Shown: piece after piece, positions 38,606 to 50,693 of the stretch
Position numbering within the stretch: the first letter of the stretch is position 1
Layout of the letters: every line of letters starts with the position of its first letter
Source: Isoetes taiwanensis
Lineage: Eukaryota; Streptophyta; Lycopodiopsida; Isoetales; Isoetaceae
Assembly (NCBI GenBank): GCA_021234155.1
Contig: JAJEKV010000025.1
Coordinates: forward strand, 10,769,794 to 10,833,793
Reading direction: 5' to 3'
DNA: 64,000 nt
The notes under the pieces: generated by a model
What the model was told of the DNA's origin: nothing
Database searches by the model: none
What the model saw: only the letters and a program-made list of their open reading frames with translations
Made by a program: the position numbers and the translations under genes

Positions 38606-39225
38606 ATGGTTAGACTTAATCTTGAGCTTATGAGATCTCAGCTAGGGGATTATGTGATTCGATTGCTACTCTATGCTGACGATGTGGTGTTACTGGCAGA
38701 CACCCCAACATGCCTCCAGAGACACCTACAAACCTTGAGCGAGTTCTGCACGGCTAAGAAAATGAAAGTGAATTTGTCTAAATCCAAGATCATGGTGTGT
38801 GGCACAACAAACAAACCACACTTCACGTACAATGGAGAGACATTGGAGACTGTAAGTCATATAAATACCTTGGAATAGAGTTCAGCGCAAATTATAAGTG
38901 GAAAGAATGCATTAAGAAACGAATAGCAGGAGGAAAAACAGCCTTATACGGAATGCTCCGGCGATGCCATTAGGCATCCTTACAAGATTGGGGGTTGAGG
39001 AGATTACTTTTCAAAACTCTGGTCCAAACAGTAATCCTGTATGGTGCTCCAATCTGGGGACCGGCTCTGTCTAAAGGATTATGGAAGCAGGTTGAGAGTA
39101 TTCAGAAGCTATTCTTGCAAGAGGAGCTTGGCATTAAGCAGCAAACCCCATATCCTATTATGCTGGCAGAAGCAGGTTTATTATCACTTGAGGTGGAGGC
39201 ACTTATTAATAGCAACAAGTTATGA
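38606..39225 (+). mobile_element. non-L1 LINE fragment, RT palm to connection
   Basis: RLLLYADDVVLLADTPTCLQ (catalytic DD), KKMKVNLSKSKIMV, a frameshift near 38850, YKYLGIEFSANYKW, one stop near 38972, then RRLLFKTLVQTVILYGAPIW, VESIQKLFLQEELGIKQQTP and LAEAGLLSLEVEAL. Both ends are truncated and no ATTCT tail is present. Its 3' end lies next to a duplicated AGCAACAAGTTATGACTT block. Confidence 0.85.
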
Positions 39226-39315
39226 CTTTATAACAACTCCACACAAAGTCTCCCATTGCAAATGCATACTAATAGCAAACAACTTATGACTTCACAACAA
39301 CTCCACACAATGTAT
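39208..39315. repeat. direct repeat, ~43-bp unit, at LINE 3' junction
   Basis: AATAGCAACAAGTTATGACT at 39208 and AATAGCAAACAACTTATGAC at 39271 both continue into CAACAACTCCACACAA. It may be a local duplication at the LINE junction. Confidence 0.8.
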
Positions 39316-39460
39316 TAAGCACTACCTTGCCAACGTTTCCCAGGTGTGCCTTTGTGCCCCTCAATGGACACATATCTCTGACAACTTAAATGGGCACGAG
39401 GACAATATATATTTTATCCTCAACTTATTTACAACCAAACAGTTATCTCCTACTTTGTGT

Positions 39461-42110
39461 TTCATTATCTATGTCATCATACTAAGACTTCTGATGGTTA
39501 AGCATGCCTACTTCCCTCACTTACCACCTTATATTGACTTTATATTCCAACTACGGTTGGTTTAATTGAATTTAATAACTACTATAAGGGCTTACCTCTT
39601 TTTACTCATCTTGGCTCGTACCAATGATTGGGATTCAGTCTTTTAGCATTTTTAGTCTGGATTCACTCTTCTTCTCAACACACATTCCGTATACTCTTCA
39701 TTTAGCTTCCTATCTGCCAACAATTCTTTTTCTCCCTGACCTTGTCTATTAGAGACTGGCAGCCTTTCCTACTTCAGCGTGGCCAGCATGACCCTTCTCA
39801 ATGTTTTGTTTTCGAGAGTGATTAATGTGGACTACGGTATGCTCCAGCTCTATATCCTTGTTTCAGACAACGCACCTTACTCAACCATATCGAATTCAGC
39901 CCTATGTCCTTGTCATCTAGGACATGGTGAGAATTAGATCACTTAATAACAAACAGGATGAATTCATCTACAATACAGTTGCACGGGCAACCCCTAGTGG
40001 GTTAGCATATTATTAGTGTCTCATTTTAATGTTGTTGCATGCAACAAATGTCACTCTTGAGAGGGAGTGTTGGACATAGACACTTTTAGCATGGCAATAG
40101 TAGACCTGTATTTTCTGTTGCAGTTATTAGATTCTAAGGGTTTCTATGTTTAAAGCGGGGATTCATAATTAAGCACAATGGGAATTCTCCACTTTCAATG
40201 AATAGTTCAATAGTACATTGGCAGAAACGTTATATTATAATATGTACTGTCTATCAACACCTGCACAGGAAGTTATTCTGCACAGGAATTTGGTATGATA
40301 TTTCATTATTTTTCTTTCCTTATCGGTTTTTCTGGTAAGGTTGATTGTTTGGCCGTTGATTTCCGGTATATTCGTAGGATTGTTCCAGATCCACGGATAT
40401 GAATACTCTGCCAGAAGAAACACATGACAAATCCTATGGTCCAAAAAAAAACCACCACACCACATTGCCGGCCTCTGTGCCTGTGGCCTGTGCATGACCA
40501 ATGACCATCACCACACTGTCGGCCTAGAACTCTGAGTTCGAATGGCACAAACAATCTTTGCAAGTCTTCCCTACTCGGCTGCTGCAATCTGGACACCTGC
40601 AACCCTAAGCAACCCAGCCGGAATGAAGGGCATCGATTGCAGATGCCAATGTAGAACCGTTGGAACCACCATGAAGCAGCCGGAGCCAAGGCCATGAGAT
40701 TCGGCCTCTGATGGAAGCAGCCTCTGATTTTTTCTTTGACGGTTGGAAGGAAAGAAATAAAAAATAAAAACGAGCCTCCAACATGCTGACATCCAAGCCG
40801 GAATCCAAGCCCTGCTCTACCCAGCCGGAATCAATCCCTGCTCTATCTGCGCCCACCTTCTATCACCATAATCGATCTTGGGCCTCTTCCTTGAAACCAG
40901 GGCTGCCATCCACCATACCTGATCCCGGAACCCTGCCTCCAAGCCTGCCCCACTGCTGAAAAAAGAAAGCAACGTGCTTTCTTATCCTCCCATTTTTAAA
41001 CCATGTATGGAAACGTATGCCTCAGCCGATTTTAGGAATGATGCTTTGACGGGCCAACAAGCACCTCAAATCGCTCAAAAAATACTGTTTCACTACGTTT
41101 TTGCATACAATACAGTGGCAAAATCTAGGCCAAACCATGCGTGAGATACCCTCCCCAAATACCAAACAAAATAATTAGAACATTATCAACACCTGCACAG
41201 GAAGTTATTCTGCGTTAATCTTCACTTGGAACAATGTTTCGATAATAGTACATCTTTTAGTGGAAATGGTACGCTTTCACACAGCCGTCAACTGGGGTGC
41301 TAAATTTCTTCAGCTACATGAGGATTTCAAATTTCCATTTTCATTGGTAGGGAGATTATTACTTTGCGCTGATCGCTTCCCTTTCTCCAATTGTCCTAAT
41401 GATACCACCACTATTAGAACTTGGAACAGCAGACGTGGCTCTCACAGCAATAGAGCTTCTGACTTGATGCTTTCCATCTGCCCATATGAAATAGCCAAAA
41501 CTGTAGCTTCCTGTAGGAGGCTGTGTGACATTGAAGCTAACAGTAAAAGACTGCTTTTCACCAGTTTTTGCAAACTGGAGCTTGGATGGTTGAATACTGA
41601 CTGAGATACCTGGAGGGGCCTTGATGAATACCTCGTATGAGCAGTTTCCTCCCACATTGGTTACTGTTCTTGTAACTGTGGCATTCCCAGTTAAGTTTGA
41701 TATGGCTATTGATGGAGAATTGAAGTTACTTGGTGAGGTGGTGGCATCGGGACAAGATGAATTGTCTCCAGTTAAGATCCTTAGTGAATCACTACTGTAG
41801 TTTAGACTACAAAGGAAGTGAAAATAGTCATCCACTGTTGCATCATATATGAGGCCAGGGTCTGCAGCCTTATTTGGGTTAACATGACCTGCACCAAAGT
41901 TGAATGGCCCAGCTGGTACTGAACTGGCAGTAAGAATAAGTTGGCCTCTGTTATCCTGTGTTGTCGCTGTAGGGGAAGGGAAAGATGAGAATGTACATCT
42001 GAATTATTCAAAGCAATATAGTACTACCTGTAGTCATAATTGCTGATTTTATTGCAGCGGGACTCCATTCAGGATGGAGAGCTCTCAAAAGGGCAGAAAT
42101 TCCTGCGAGA
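39461..42110. repeat. segmental duplication, copy 2 (matches 30068-31806)
   Basis: Same blocks in the same order as copy 1, from TTTCATTATCTATGTCATC to the middle of subtilase exon 10. It differs by the insertion at 40252-41213. Since the complete gene is here, this is the likely parent locus. Confidence 0.92.
40252..41213. mobile_element. ~0.9 kb insertion flanked by 30-bp direct repeats
   Basis: TATCAACACCTGCACAGGAA and GTTATTCTGC together form identical 30-bp segments at 40252-40281 and 41184-41213. The 902 bases between are absent from copy 1 (compare 30893-30925). The insert is GC-richer than its surroundings, with no recognised domain. Minus-strand frames (40695-40306, 40856-40571) are open but unfamiliar. 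No poly-A or clear inverted termini are visible. A 30-bp target duplication is long for a transposon. Confidence 0.75.
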
Positions 42111-45100
42111 TGTGGACATGACATTGATGTTCCTGAAACAATGTTGAATTTGACAACTCGATGATCTAACTCAAGACCAGTCGGGGGTGAAGCTTCTGTA
42201 TACGCTGCCAATACATTGACTCCAGGTCCCGTAATATCTGGCTGTAAATGTTTGATATAATTCAATAAGCACTGTTCCTAAAGCTAAGTATTTCACGCTA
42301 AATTACCTTTAAGATATCTCCAATCAGAGTGTTTGGGCCCTGAGAAGAGAATGCAGCCATTACAGGTGCTGGTTTAACACCCAATACAGTTGTTGCAGGA
42401 GTGATATAGCCCATTGGCGAACTGGAACACAGAAGAAGGTTTAGTTTAAGGCTAGGCTATAGAGCCATCAATGCTTGTAGAGTCTGCATCCCAAGCAGTC
42501 AGTATCCCTTATGCATAAAAACATAGATTTGGAGGCATGCAATACTGGTTTAAAGGAAACGCTGAAGGGCCCCGTTTTTGCCCTCGCTTGCTGGTTGGTG
42601 ATAATGTGAATGCTTTTAATGGGATCAATTGCATTATTATTAGTGAGCTTGATAAGAAGTGTCTCATCACTTGGTCTAAGCTTTATAATGTTATAGCTAC
42701 CATTGCTGTTTTGGTGTCATGACATGATACTAACTAATTTTATCTCACTTCCAAGCCTTCTTTCCCAGCCACCGGCAATAAAGAAAATTACCTGGAACTG
42801 TTGATATATGCAAAGATTGCAGCTCCACTGGCTGCATCGACTTGCGTAGCGGGCAGAACATGTGCATCAGCTACTATTTCTGCTCCATCTGTTGGGGCGT
42901 TGGCTAAAATCATGCCAGCCCCTCCTGCAATCCGTACTGCTTCCCCTTTTGAGACACGGCTTGTTTTCCCCCGTAAGCAAACTACAATCTTGCCAGCAAC
43001 TTTATTGGCATCCAATGAGCCTATCTCACATATGTCACTATCATGTCAACTGATTAGATGACGTTTCCTGAGGTAAAAAGAAACTTCTAGAAGAAGGCAG
43101 CAACTTACCATTGTAAACTTAATGCAGATGCATTTCCCACATTGCCTGCTGCTACAAGTGGATAGAGACGTTCCTCAAGCTTAAGTTGTGACAAACTGTT
43201 TCCCTATTGATGATAGAAAAGGATTGAGCAAACATAATAATTCGCATAACTTCTAAGTTAGATACGAACTTTGTATGTTGTGTTGTCTCCCAGTTTGGCG
43301 TAGGAGCTGAAATCACGGTCCATTGAACTGGCAGCAACTGTTAAGATCCATGGGGCCACATTTACAACACTCCCAACGGTTGGGCCAGCATTCCCAGCAG
43401 AGCAAACAACCATTATTCCTTTTTGCACTGCATGATAAGCACCTATTGCAATGCCATCTTTAAAGAGAGGTGGCAGTGGCACAGACCCCCCAAGAGAAAG
43501 AGTAAGGATGTCTACACCATCTTGAATGGCATCGTCCATTGCGGCAAGAATATCTGCATCAAAGCACTCTCCCCGTATTTTTGGCCAGCATACTTTGTAT
43601 ATAGCTATTCTTGAAGAAGGTGCTCCACCAACTGCAGTTCCGTTTGCAAATCCAAAAATATTTGCATTTGGTACAAACTGCCCCCCTGCAGTGGATGAAG
43701 TATGTGTGCCATGACCATCTTTATCCCTTGGAGATCGGAAGTCTCCTGTTGCAGTCTCGTTCAAGGGTCCACATTCTGCTTCCCAAGACTTTAAGTAAAA
43801 TTTTGCTCCAATTAACTTCCTATTACAACCAAAGTTAAAGGTCTTGCTTGAAGAAGTATCTCAAAGGCAAAGAGCTTTTGGATTTTAGTCTATACCTGTT
43901 ACAATTTGCTGCATTGAATGCTGTGCCATTAACACAAGTGCCTTTCCATTTGCTAGGAATAGGTCCAAATGAATCATCATTAAAACTTTGGGACTCTGGC
44001 CAAACACCTGGATAAAAGAATGGCAATGAATATGAACAGAGCATCCCCTATAATAGGACTCAAGGAATAGGAACAGAGCGTCCCCTATAATAGGACTATG
44101 TTCTCTAACTACAAATGTCCCCTATAATAGGACTATCTTCTCTAACTACAAATGATTTTGTGCTGCATGAGGAATATTGTTTTGCTAAGATGTGTCTGAA
44201 ATGTTAGCTCACCTGTATCTAAAGAGCCAATAATCACATCTTTGCCAAAATTGGATTTTGTCCATAGAGAGTCCTCCACAATATCCAGATTAGTATTCTC
44301 AAAGTTGAGGAACTCCCAAGACCTCGTTGTATGCAGATAGTTTTTCTTGTTTGGAAATATGGAGAAAACGCCAGGCATTTCTGCAAAATTCAAGACTCCA
44401 TTTTATACAACGTTTAAATAACTTTAGCCTTACAGTTCATCAAAATTAGGTTCACATTCTCGCTGTTCTCACGTACTAGAGATACTGGTACGATGTAGGA
44501 AGGATGTGCAAGAAGGTATTCACAAAACAATCTGAACAAAATTGAAGAATTTTCACAAAGACATTACAAACTGCATCTCAAAAGGATTTTACCATACACC
44601 AAAGGATAAAGATAAATACAAGTTATGTATCAGTTTATGGAACATACTAGACAAAGTTACAACGTGCTCTGGATGTAGGCGTGCTGCAAATCCATTGAAA
44701 CTGCGAGTATAACTGTATAGTATAGACTCCTCTGCCACTTCTTTGCTACAGAACAAGATGCAACAAGTCCATATTATCAAAGAAATTGCTCCCTCGATAT
44801 GATAGATAGAATGAAATAACTATAAGTTAACCAATGCTCAAATCTAGGCCAAACGGGAAGATTGATAGTTTTCTTGGACTCCTATTTATCCTGGACATTC
44901 TCTTCTATCTATGGATATGTTCAATGTCTTAACATTCGTAAATGAACTAGTTGCATAAGGAATGATGTCTTATTTCCACCTTTTTAGCACCGATTTCAGC
45001 ATATGATGATGGGATCTAGTGATTTCTTCAGGCATATGAGAAATAGGACTGCTTCCCATATAAACAATGTAAGTCTGCAGCACACAGGTACACGTTAGAC

Positions 45101-45314
45101 AGAATGCTCTATGATTCCAAAACAATTTCTCAGATTGTGCGCCCAGCTCCCAGCTCAATGCAAACTAACACTAGAAATTCAGCTGATACAACAAAATATG
45201 AAATGAAACAGTTAAGAAAGTAGAGGTCGATAAGCTTTAGCTGACCTGCATTGCCCGAGAAGATGGGATGAATAAGAAGGCCATTAACAGGCAAATCCAT
45301 GCCGGAGACGACAT
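41359..45314 (-). CDS. secreted subtilisin-like serine protease (plant subtilase, S8A), 11 exons
   Basis: Predicted exons on the minus strand: 45314-45246, 45074-44980, 44745-44648, 44380-44213, 44007-43896, 43819-43270, 43203-43109, 43037-42792, 42421-42307, 42241-42028, 41966-41359. They join in frame to 789 residues, the usual family length. Every intron has GT/AG ends; intron 6 uses a weak GTTCGT donor. The start is chosen because [20 protein letters not shown] is a signal peptide and splices in frame to TYIVYMGS; the longer frame nearby does not. Domains: propeptide I9 (about 24-115, [11 protein letters not shown]), catalytic Asp142 (DTG), His217 (GHGTHT), oxyanion Asn324 (SAGNAGP), PA insert (about 375-500, [12 protein letters not shown]), FSSQGPN (Arg in most relatives), Ser555 (GTSMSCPH) and Fn3-like C-terminus (TVTNVGG). 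It likely cleaves proteins in the cell wall/apoplast; the substrate is unknown. Confidence 0.92.
44041..44155. repeat. intronic minisatellite in subtilase intron 4
   Basis: TCCCCTATAATAGGACT occurs three times (44044, 44081, 44118). The last two are full 37-bp units ending CTCTAACTACAAAT. It lies within the intron between exons 4 and 5 and does not affect splice sites. Confidence 0.85.
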
Positions 45315-45398
45315 GGCTGCTGCTCTTCTGAGCTCGGCCTAGTTCTCGCACTTTTGTATTGTGTCTGAATACGTGGACTTTTATGGTTGTCCCATTTA

Positions 45399-45407
45399 GA
45401 TATATAA
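45399..45407 (-). promoter_or_regulatory. candidate TATA box of the subtilase gene
   Basis: TTATATATC on the minus strand lies about 85-93 bases upstream of the start codon at 45314. A 5' leader of some 55-60 bases would follow if transcription starts about 30 bases downstream. Position-based inference only. Confidence 0.45.
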
Positions 45408-45409
45408 GA

Positions 45410-47385
45410 AAAAACTATACTTCTGGGACCACATGGTGCCGCTGCAAATTGGCACCAAATAAGGACAATGTGGATTAGAATTCAATAATATCTTTGTCAA
45501 TTAAAATGCATGGTTTAAAAGCCTTAATATGAGGTATTGCATATATTTCTCTTGAAAAAAACTCGGTTCATATAGCCCATGAAATTTCCACATTAAATGG
45601 TTCAATCTATAAATAGTTTGAATCATTTATGGATCGAGATTGGATGGTGACAATTAAACCCCCTTTCTTTGCCCATTTAACTCAATGGTGCAGATTGAGG
45701 CAAACGTTATGTGTTGAGCTACTATTAGAAAAACTAGTCCATTTTACCCTGGTCCATTATTGGACCATGGTCTACTATTGGTGCCCCTCCCCTAGCATGT
45801 AGTTTAGCCCAATTGCTATCTTAGATTGGAAATTTTTAGGTCCAACTATAGGGATTCTAATTTTCCTAGGACTTCTTAATCATTAAAAATGTCCTCCTTT
45901 AAAAGGAACTTTGCTTCATTTCACTTCACTTCCATATACAGCAACATGCTGGATAGACATTCCATAAAGGAATATTGCCTTCTACTCTAAGGATGCAAAT
46001 TCTTAGTCAACAAATAAATCATGACTACAAATGTTATTTTAATATCTGCTACAAGGTGTTTCTTAATGTTAAATAAAACTATCATCATCCATCAAATCAT
46101 AGACTAGTTCTTTGCATTTTTAGAGGCATTATCCTATTTTGGCATGTTTAGGTCCAAAGAAAGAGGACCTCATTAGAAATGTGTCTTTCTTTACAAAAGA
46201 AATTGTCACTCTTTTCGCCATTCCTCCCTCATACAGATGAACCAGAAGAAGCGCCACCCCAATTTGAAAACTAGACTTTGAGCAATTCCAGAAACGTAAA
46301 ACTCGACCAAATCAGATTTTTGGTTGCGATGATATCACCAATTGAAGTTCAAGTTCTATTTATAGAAGTCTTTACGAGTTTAGCCTTCTTTAGAAAACAC
46401 TTTGCTTATTGCCTTTGCCTTTGCCTTTGCTGCCTTTGCCTTTTGTTCACAACCATAATATATATACTAGCTCTATATGTTATTGCCACTCCCCCGAGCT
46501 CGTTGTCAGATGTTAACCTTAAACCATATCACGTATGCTTGATTTCAAACTTGTTTGAACTAAGTTGCCCCTCATCAAAACCTTTGTCCATGACCCCAAT
46601 TTGTTGTGGTGGATGGATGCCTCCAAATTCATGACTTCTTATTCCTACACCTTCAGATCTCTGCTAGTACTTTTCTACAACAAAAGTTTGATGGTGGACA
46701 TTGTTTTTCTCCTCAAGAATATTATTGCTTTTGCTCAATATTATAATTTTACTTCCACAAACTCTAGAAAAATGGCATTTCTTAATTTCTAGCTTGCCGC
46801 ATAGAAATGCATCAAGCAATGATGTATGTTGTGAACATGGAATGCTATATGTAATACCAACAACTATCTAATTCTAGCTTGCTCAAAGTCAGTGAGAAGA
46901 ATATACATCTATTGGGGTATAACATTAGCATCTGGATCAATAGATATGTTGTCCTACCTTAAGCTTGTTGAAACTTCAAGTCAATATATGGAAACTCCAG
47001 CTATAACAAACTATACTAATTTCGTATTAGAAAATAATATACATCTTGATGTAAGACTCATAGCCCATGCTTCCTTCTATCATGAACGTTCACGACAGCA
47101 AGAGTTGAGAAATATGCCGAAAAACTAGATATACTTGATACAACAAGGCAGTATGCAAGGGTTTGAGCTAGAAGGTTCAAGATTGCTGTTGAATCGAAAT
47201 GATTCAATAAGGATGAGACACTTCTAAATATAAGTCTTGACTTCTAGACCAACGCTCAGTATCGCGCCACTCAAAGGATGAGATCACGCCAATTGTTGCA
47301 CATGTGTGTAGGTTCTAAAATGTTCCAAAACCTTCTAGAAACAACTTCGTATATAAAGATGCACTAAATGCCTTTAAGAAGTGTT
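45410..47385. other. region upstream of the subtilase, no gene recognised
   Basis: AT-rich. A TTTGCC hexanucleotide run occurs near 46408-46443. Short plus-strand frames at 46278-46792 show no domain. Confidence 0.5.
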
Positions 47386-47530
47386 GGTAGCTTACTTGGC
47401 AAAGGTATATATCTCGCAACTAGAAAGTTACGAGTTCAAGCCATCCAACTACCTTTGCTTCCGTGTGACAGCCATTTATATATGAGTATAATACTCATAT
47501 TTGAGAATGCGACATGATGTCGAGCATGGA
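47386..47530 (+). mobile_element. tRNA-derived SINE-like element
   Basis: TAGCTTACTTGGCAAAGG (47389) resembles a tRNA A-box (TAGCTCAGTTGG type), and GAGTTCAAGCC (47432) matches the B-box, with spacing of about 40 bases as in tRNA. The 3' part is unrelated AT-rich sequence to about 47530. The lack of a full cloverleaf argues against a tRNA gene. Confidence 0.6.
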
Positions 47531-48330
47531 GCTGGAGTACTTCAGCTACCCATCCCTATATAGTAGTGACAAAACTATGCAACTTTGATAACAAGCCTTA
47601 GAAAGATGGGAGATCCACAATGAAATATCCACCGAAATGCTCCTTAAAGGGCTGATTGGAACTGGTAAAAGCTGAAGCAAAGCATAAGGAAGATGCTTGG
47701 GGGCTTTAGCATCATAGTAGTGTCATGTAATGCTTGGGGGCTTTAGTACTGGCAGAAGTGTCATGTGGACAGACACAAATTCAGGATATATGAAAGGCCC
47801 ACACCAATAACTTTGAGCAATGAGTTCCCAGAAGCTTCGCAACTTCAAATGGCCAGAAGAGGGAAGTAAGAGGAATCAGGACAGGTCAAGTAGAACTTGA
47901 AGTCGAGGATCACCATTAGGAATATACAAGGTATTGCATTGAAAAATTAGGCCATCATGGACGTGAAAAGCCTCATAATCTAAATGATGAGGTGGAGCTC
48001 CAGAGGAAGAGTTTGAACCAAGGTGAGAAAGAATATTTTGTGTCAAAGGATCTATGGTAAGTGCGCTTCGTATTGCCGAAAGCAGAAAGCACAAGGAGGA
48101 GTCTGAACAACGGCGGCAAAAGAAGAAGCTGCAATCAATCAAACCAAGAATGACCTGGGATTGCTGATCAAATTCTGATTCCCCTATTTTAGGTTCCAAA
48201 TAAGATCTGTGAGAAAGAGCATCTGATTTCTCTTGAAGTGTGTCAAGCCAAAATTTGATGACGAAATCAAACACCTGTGTATGCCATTGTACTCCGAGAT
48301 GATTGGAAAATCTAGGTAACTAAAATACCT
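47530..48330 (-). mobile_element. Ty3/gypsy fragment: RNase H end and integrase N-terminus
   Basis: The intact frame 48274-47876 has TLQEKSDALSHRSYLEPK (RNase H/integrase linker), EFDQQSQVILG, ALTIDPLTQNILSHLG and PPHHLDYEAFHVHDGLIF, as in plant chromovirus-type gypsy polyproteins. Downstream, frame-disrupted LLVPISPLRSIS- and VDISLW-type residues near 47640 match the start of the integrase core. A duplicated GATGCTTGGGGGCTTTAG at 47692/47732 interrupts it. Confidence 0.75.
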
Positions 48331-48631
48331 GTGTTTTGATGATCGTTGCAATGTACTATTTTATGAGGGGAGATTTCAAGAAATTGTCGCCACTCTTAAA
48401 AAGAGTCAACAATCATTGAAAGTTCCTTATCTGCATAAATAAGATAGTTGATTTCAGCAGGATGAAACTTCTATGAGTGATCACACCCCTCCTATGACAA
48501 GATACAACCAAGAGCAATATCTAAGTTGTCAGCTTCAAGAACATAGGGTTGCAAAGAATCTAGATGTGAAAGGACCGGTAGTATTGTCTCTAAGCGTGAA
48601 TATTCGCTTTTGCTTAATATTATCAAGTAAA

Positions 48632-49003
48632 AAGCTAGATCCAAAGGGACAATGGAAATTCCGCATATCAAATTGCTCGGGCTCGATGCGCGAGCGTAGA
48701 TCCTAAGGACCGGTTATCCAACTTGATTCTTCACAAATGTAAGTTTTGCTTTGCATGCTTTTTTTTCTCTTGATCTGAGACAGCTCGCAAAAACCAAGAC
48801 TTAGGATGAGAATTGCAAAATTTAAAGTCTTGGGTTTTTGCGTAACTGCCTCAACGATGAAAGAATATCAAAAAGCATGCAAAACCAAAACTTACCGCTT
48901 TGTGAAGAATCAAGTTGTCGGATGCCTATTCTTCACGGATCTTCGCCAGACCGACGAAGGCAAATTGATGTCCGAATTTCTATTTGTCTGATCGATCTAG
49001 CTT
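48632..49003. repeat. 372-bp near-complete fold-back (inverted repeat hairpin)
   Basis: Arms 48632-48803 and 48825-49003 pair almost throughout. Examples are AAGCTAGATC with GATCTAGCTT at the outer ends, AACTTGATTCTTCACAAA with its complement near 48905, GCATGCTTTTT near 48755/48870, and CAAAAACCAAGACTT near 48789/48828. Only about 20 bases separate the arms. It could be a fold-back MITE or a hairpin small-RNA precursor. No coding content. Confidence 0.8.
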
Positions 49004-50439
49004 CCCGCCACCGCCGTTCAAATTAAAATGAATATACGTATAAAAGAGATTATATTTTGATAAATACAATAAAATTAGGGCTTTTTAACAATTAGATTAA
49101 AATACAAGGCATTTTTAAATTGCCCAAAAAGGGTGCCACGAATGTTAGATAGGTTAAAAAAATGGCGGGAAAAAATAATAAATTAACATTTATGGTACTC
49201 CTACGATCAAATTTTAGAGTTTGCTAAGATTAAGTAGATGCTGGGAGGAGAGGTTTAATACAAATTTTCGACAAAGCTGAGGAGCAACAGCCTAGATTCG
49301 CCATTACCATTCTTTTGATCATTAGGGTTTTGGCAAGGAGCTCTCTCGATCCTTCAAATATTTGTGGGATTTTATCCTTCATAGTCGAATACAAAAAGCT
49401 CCACCGTATGACGCCGACTTGGATACATGAAGTCTGCGATATAAGTTGCATAGAACATTGGAAATCTAAGACACTTGTTATTCATGTTCAGATAAAACAG
49501 AGAACAATTTTCTTTTTGGTTGGCAGGCCACAAGCTTCTTAACTGCTCTTCTATTTTTGCGAGAAGAAGGAGGGCTATGGATCGTTTCCTTCAAACAAAA
49601 TATTTTTTGTTTAACTTATAGACAGAGCAAAGCCCAGGAACCATAAACCCAGTTGTTGCATGCAGTATTCCTGCCAAGGGGTCTTCCAGAATAAAAAATC
49701 GGATTGAAGCTTTTGTGTTCAATTTACATCGCCTTAGTAAAAACCGAGAAAGAAAAAAATGGATTTAATTTGTGTTAGGGTTTTAATATTCATATTACAT
49801 GCTCATTTTGCCATCGCCATTATTGTCGTTTAAAAAAGAAACATTGTGTTAGTGCAAAGAGAAAGGACCTACATTTTCATCATCAGAATCGATTGCTATC
49901 TAATTGCCAAAATCACATGGCAGCTATCAATTGTGTACGTAGAGATATACAATTCCAGCTATAGCCAGATATGATATTCCAGATCTAGCCATTCTTATAA
50001 AAGTGAATGGAACTGCTATAGTCAAAGCCTATGCTCGCTAAAAAACTGATTATAAACATAGAGAAATAGTGGACCAAAATGATGGTGGACATCGTGAAAA
50101 TAAGCTCAAAAGGAACCAAACTACCTTGCAAAAGAAAATACTGCAAATGCAAAAGAAGAAATTGTCAGCTAAACTGTACTTTAAAACACTTACAAAAGAA
50201 ATACTCGGTTCAATAAATTAATTACAATTGTAGCCCATTTCAAATAGACAGAGGGTAGCATAATTATACTCTTCCATGCCTTGGGGTGTATCTTCAGCAA
50301 AATGTATTTACTTTACTGTTCATGGGATGCTAAAACAAAATACTTACTAAGCAAATTAACAAAAATAACACTTCCAAGCCTCCTTCGCAAATGCTCAAAT
50401 CAGACTATCATGCTATGATCATAATTGTGTATAGACACG
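49004..50439. other. AT-rich intergenic, nothing recognised
   Basis: No gene, tRNA or repeat supported. Confidence 0.5.
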
Positions 50440-50693
50440 GCCTCGAGGCTTGTTGGGATCGTATCTAGGAGGTAATGGATACGACCCGCTTATGCCTCTC
50501 GTCCGACATTAACCTCAAATTAGACTTGTGATTATGTATATAATCAGCAAGATGTCAAAGATCCTTATTGTTACTTAAGGTTTTTCCTCTGGAACTCCTC
50601 TCGAAGGGGGTTTCAACCCAGTAATACGCTGTTTCTTTGTACTTGGGTCCCATAGGCCATGTTTAAGCCCCGTGATCTATAAAATCATATTAT
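50440..50693 (+). mobile_element. LINE 3' end, type A, degraded tail
   Basis: GGCTTGTTGGGATCGTATCT, then after about 100 bases CTCTCGAAGGGGGTTTCAAC, CAGTAATACGCTG, TTGGGTCCCATAGGCC and CCGTGATCTATAAAATCATA follow the same order as the 16869-17206 element. The pentanucleotide tail is reduced to ATTATT. It ends where the large inverted repeat begins. Confidence 0.7.

Noticed and set aside
41260-41604. 114-codon plus-strand frame
   Set aside because: Antisense shadow of subtilase exon 11.
45130-45351. Longer minus-strand frame starting MRELGRAQKSS as the subtilase N-terminus
   Set aside because: It does not splice in frame to exon 2 and lacks a good signal peptide. The frame starting at 45314 does both.
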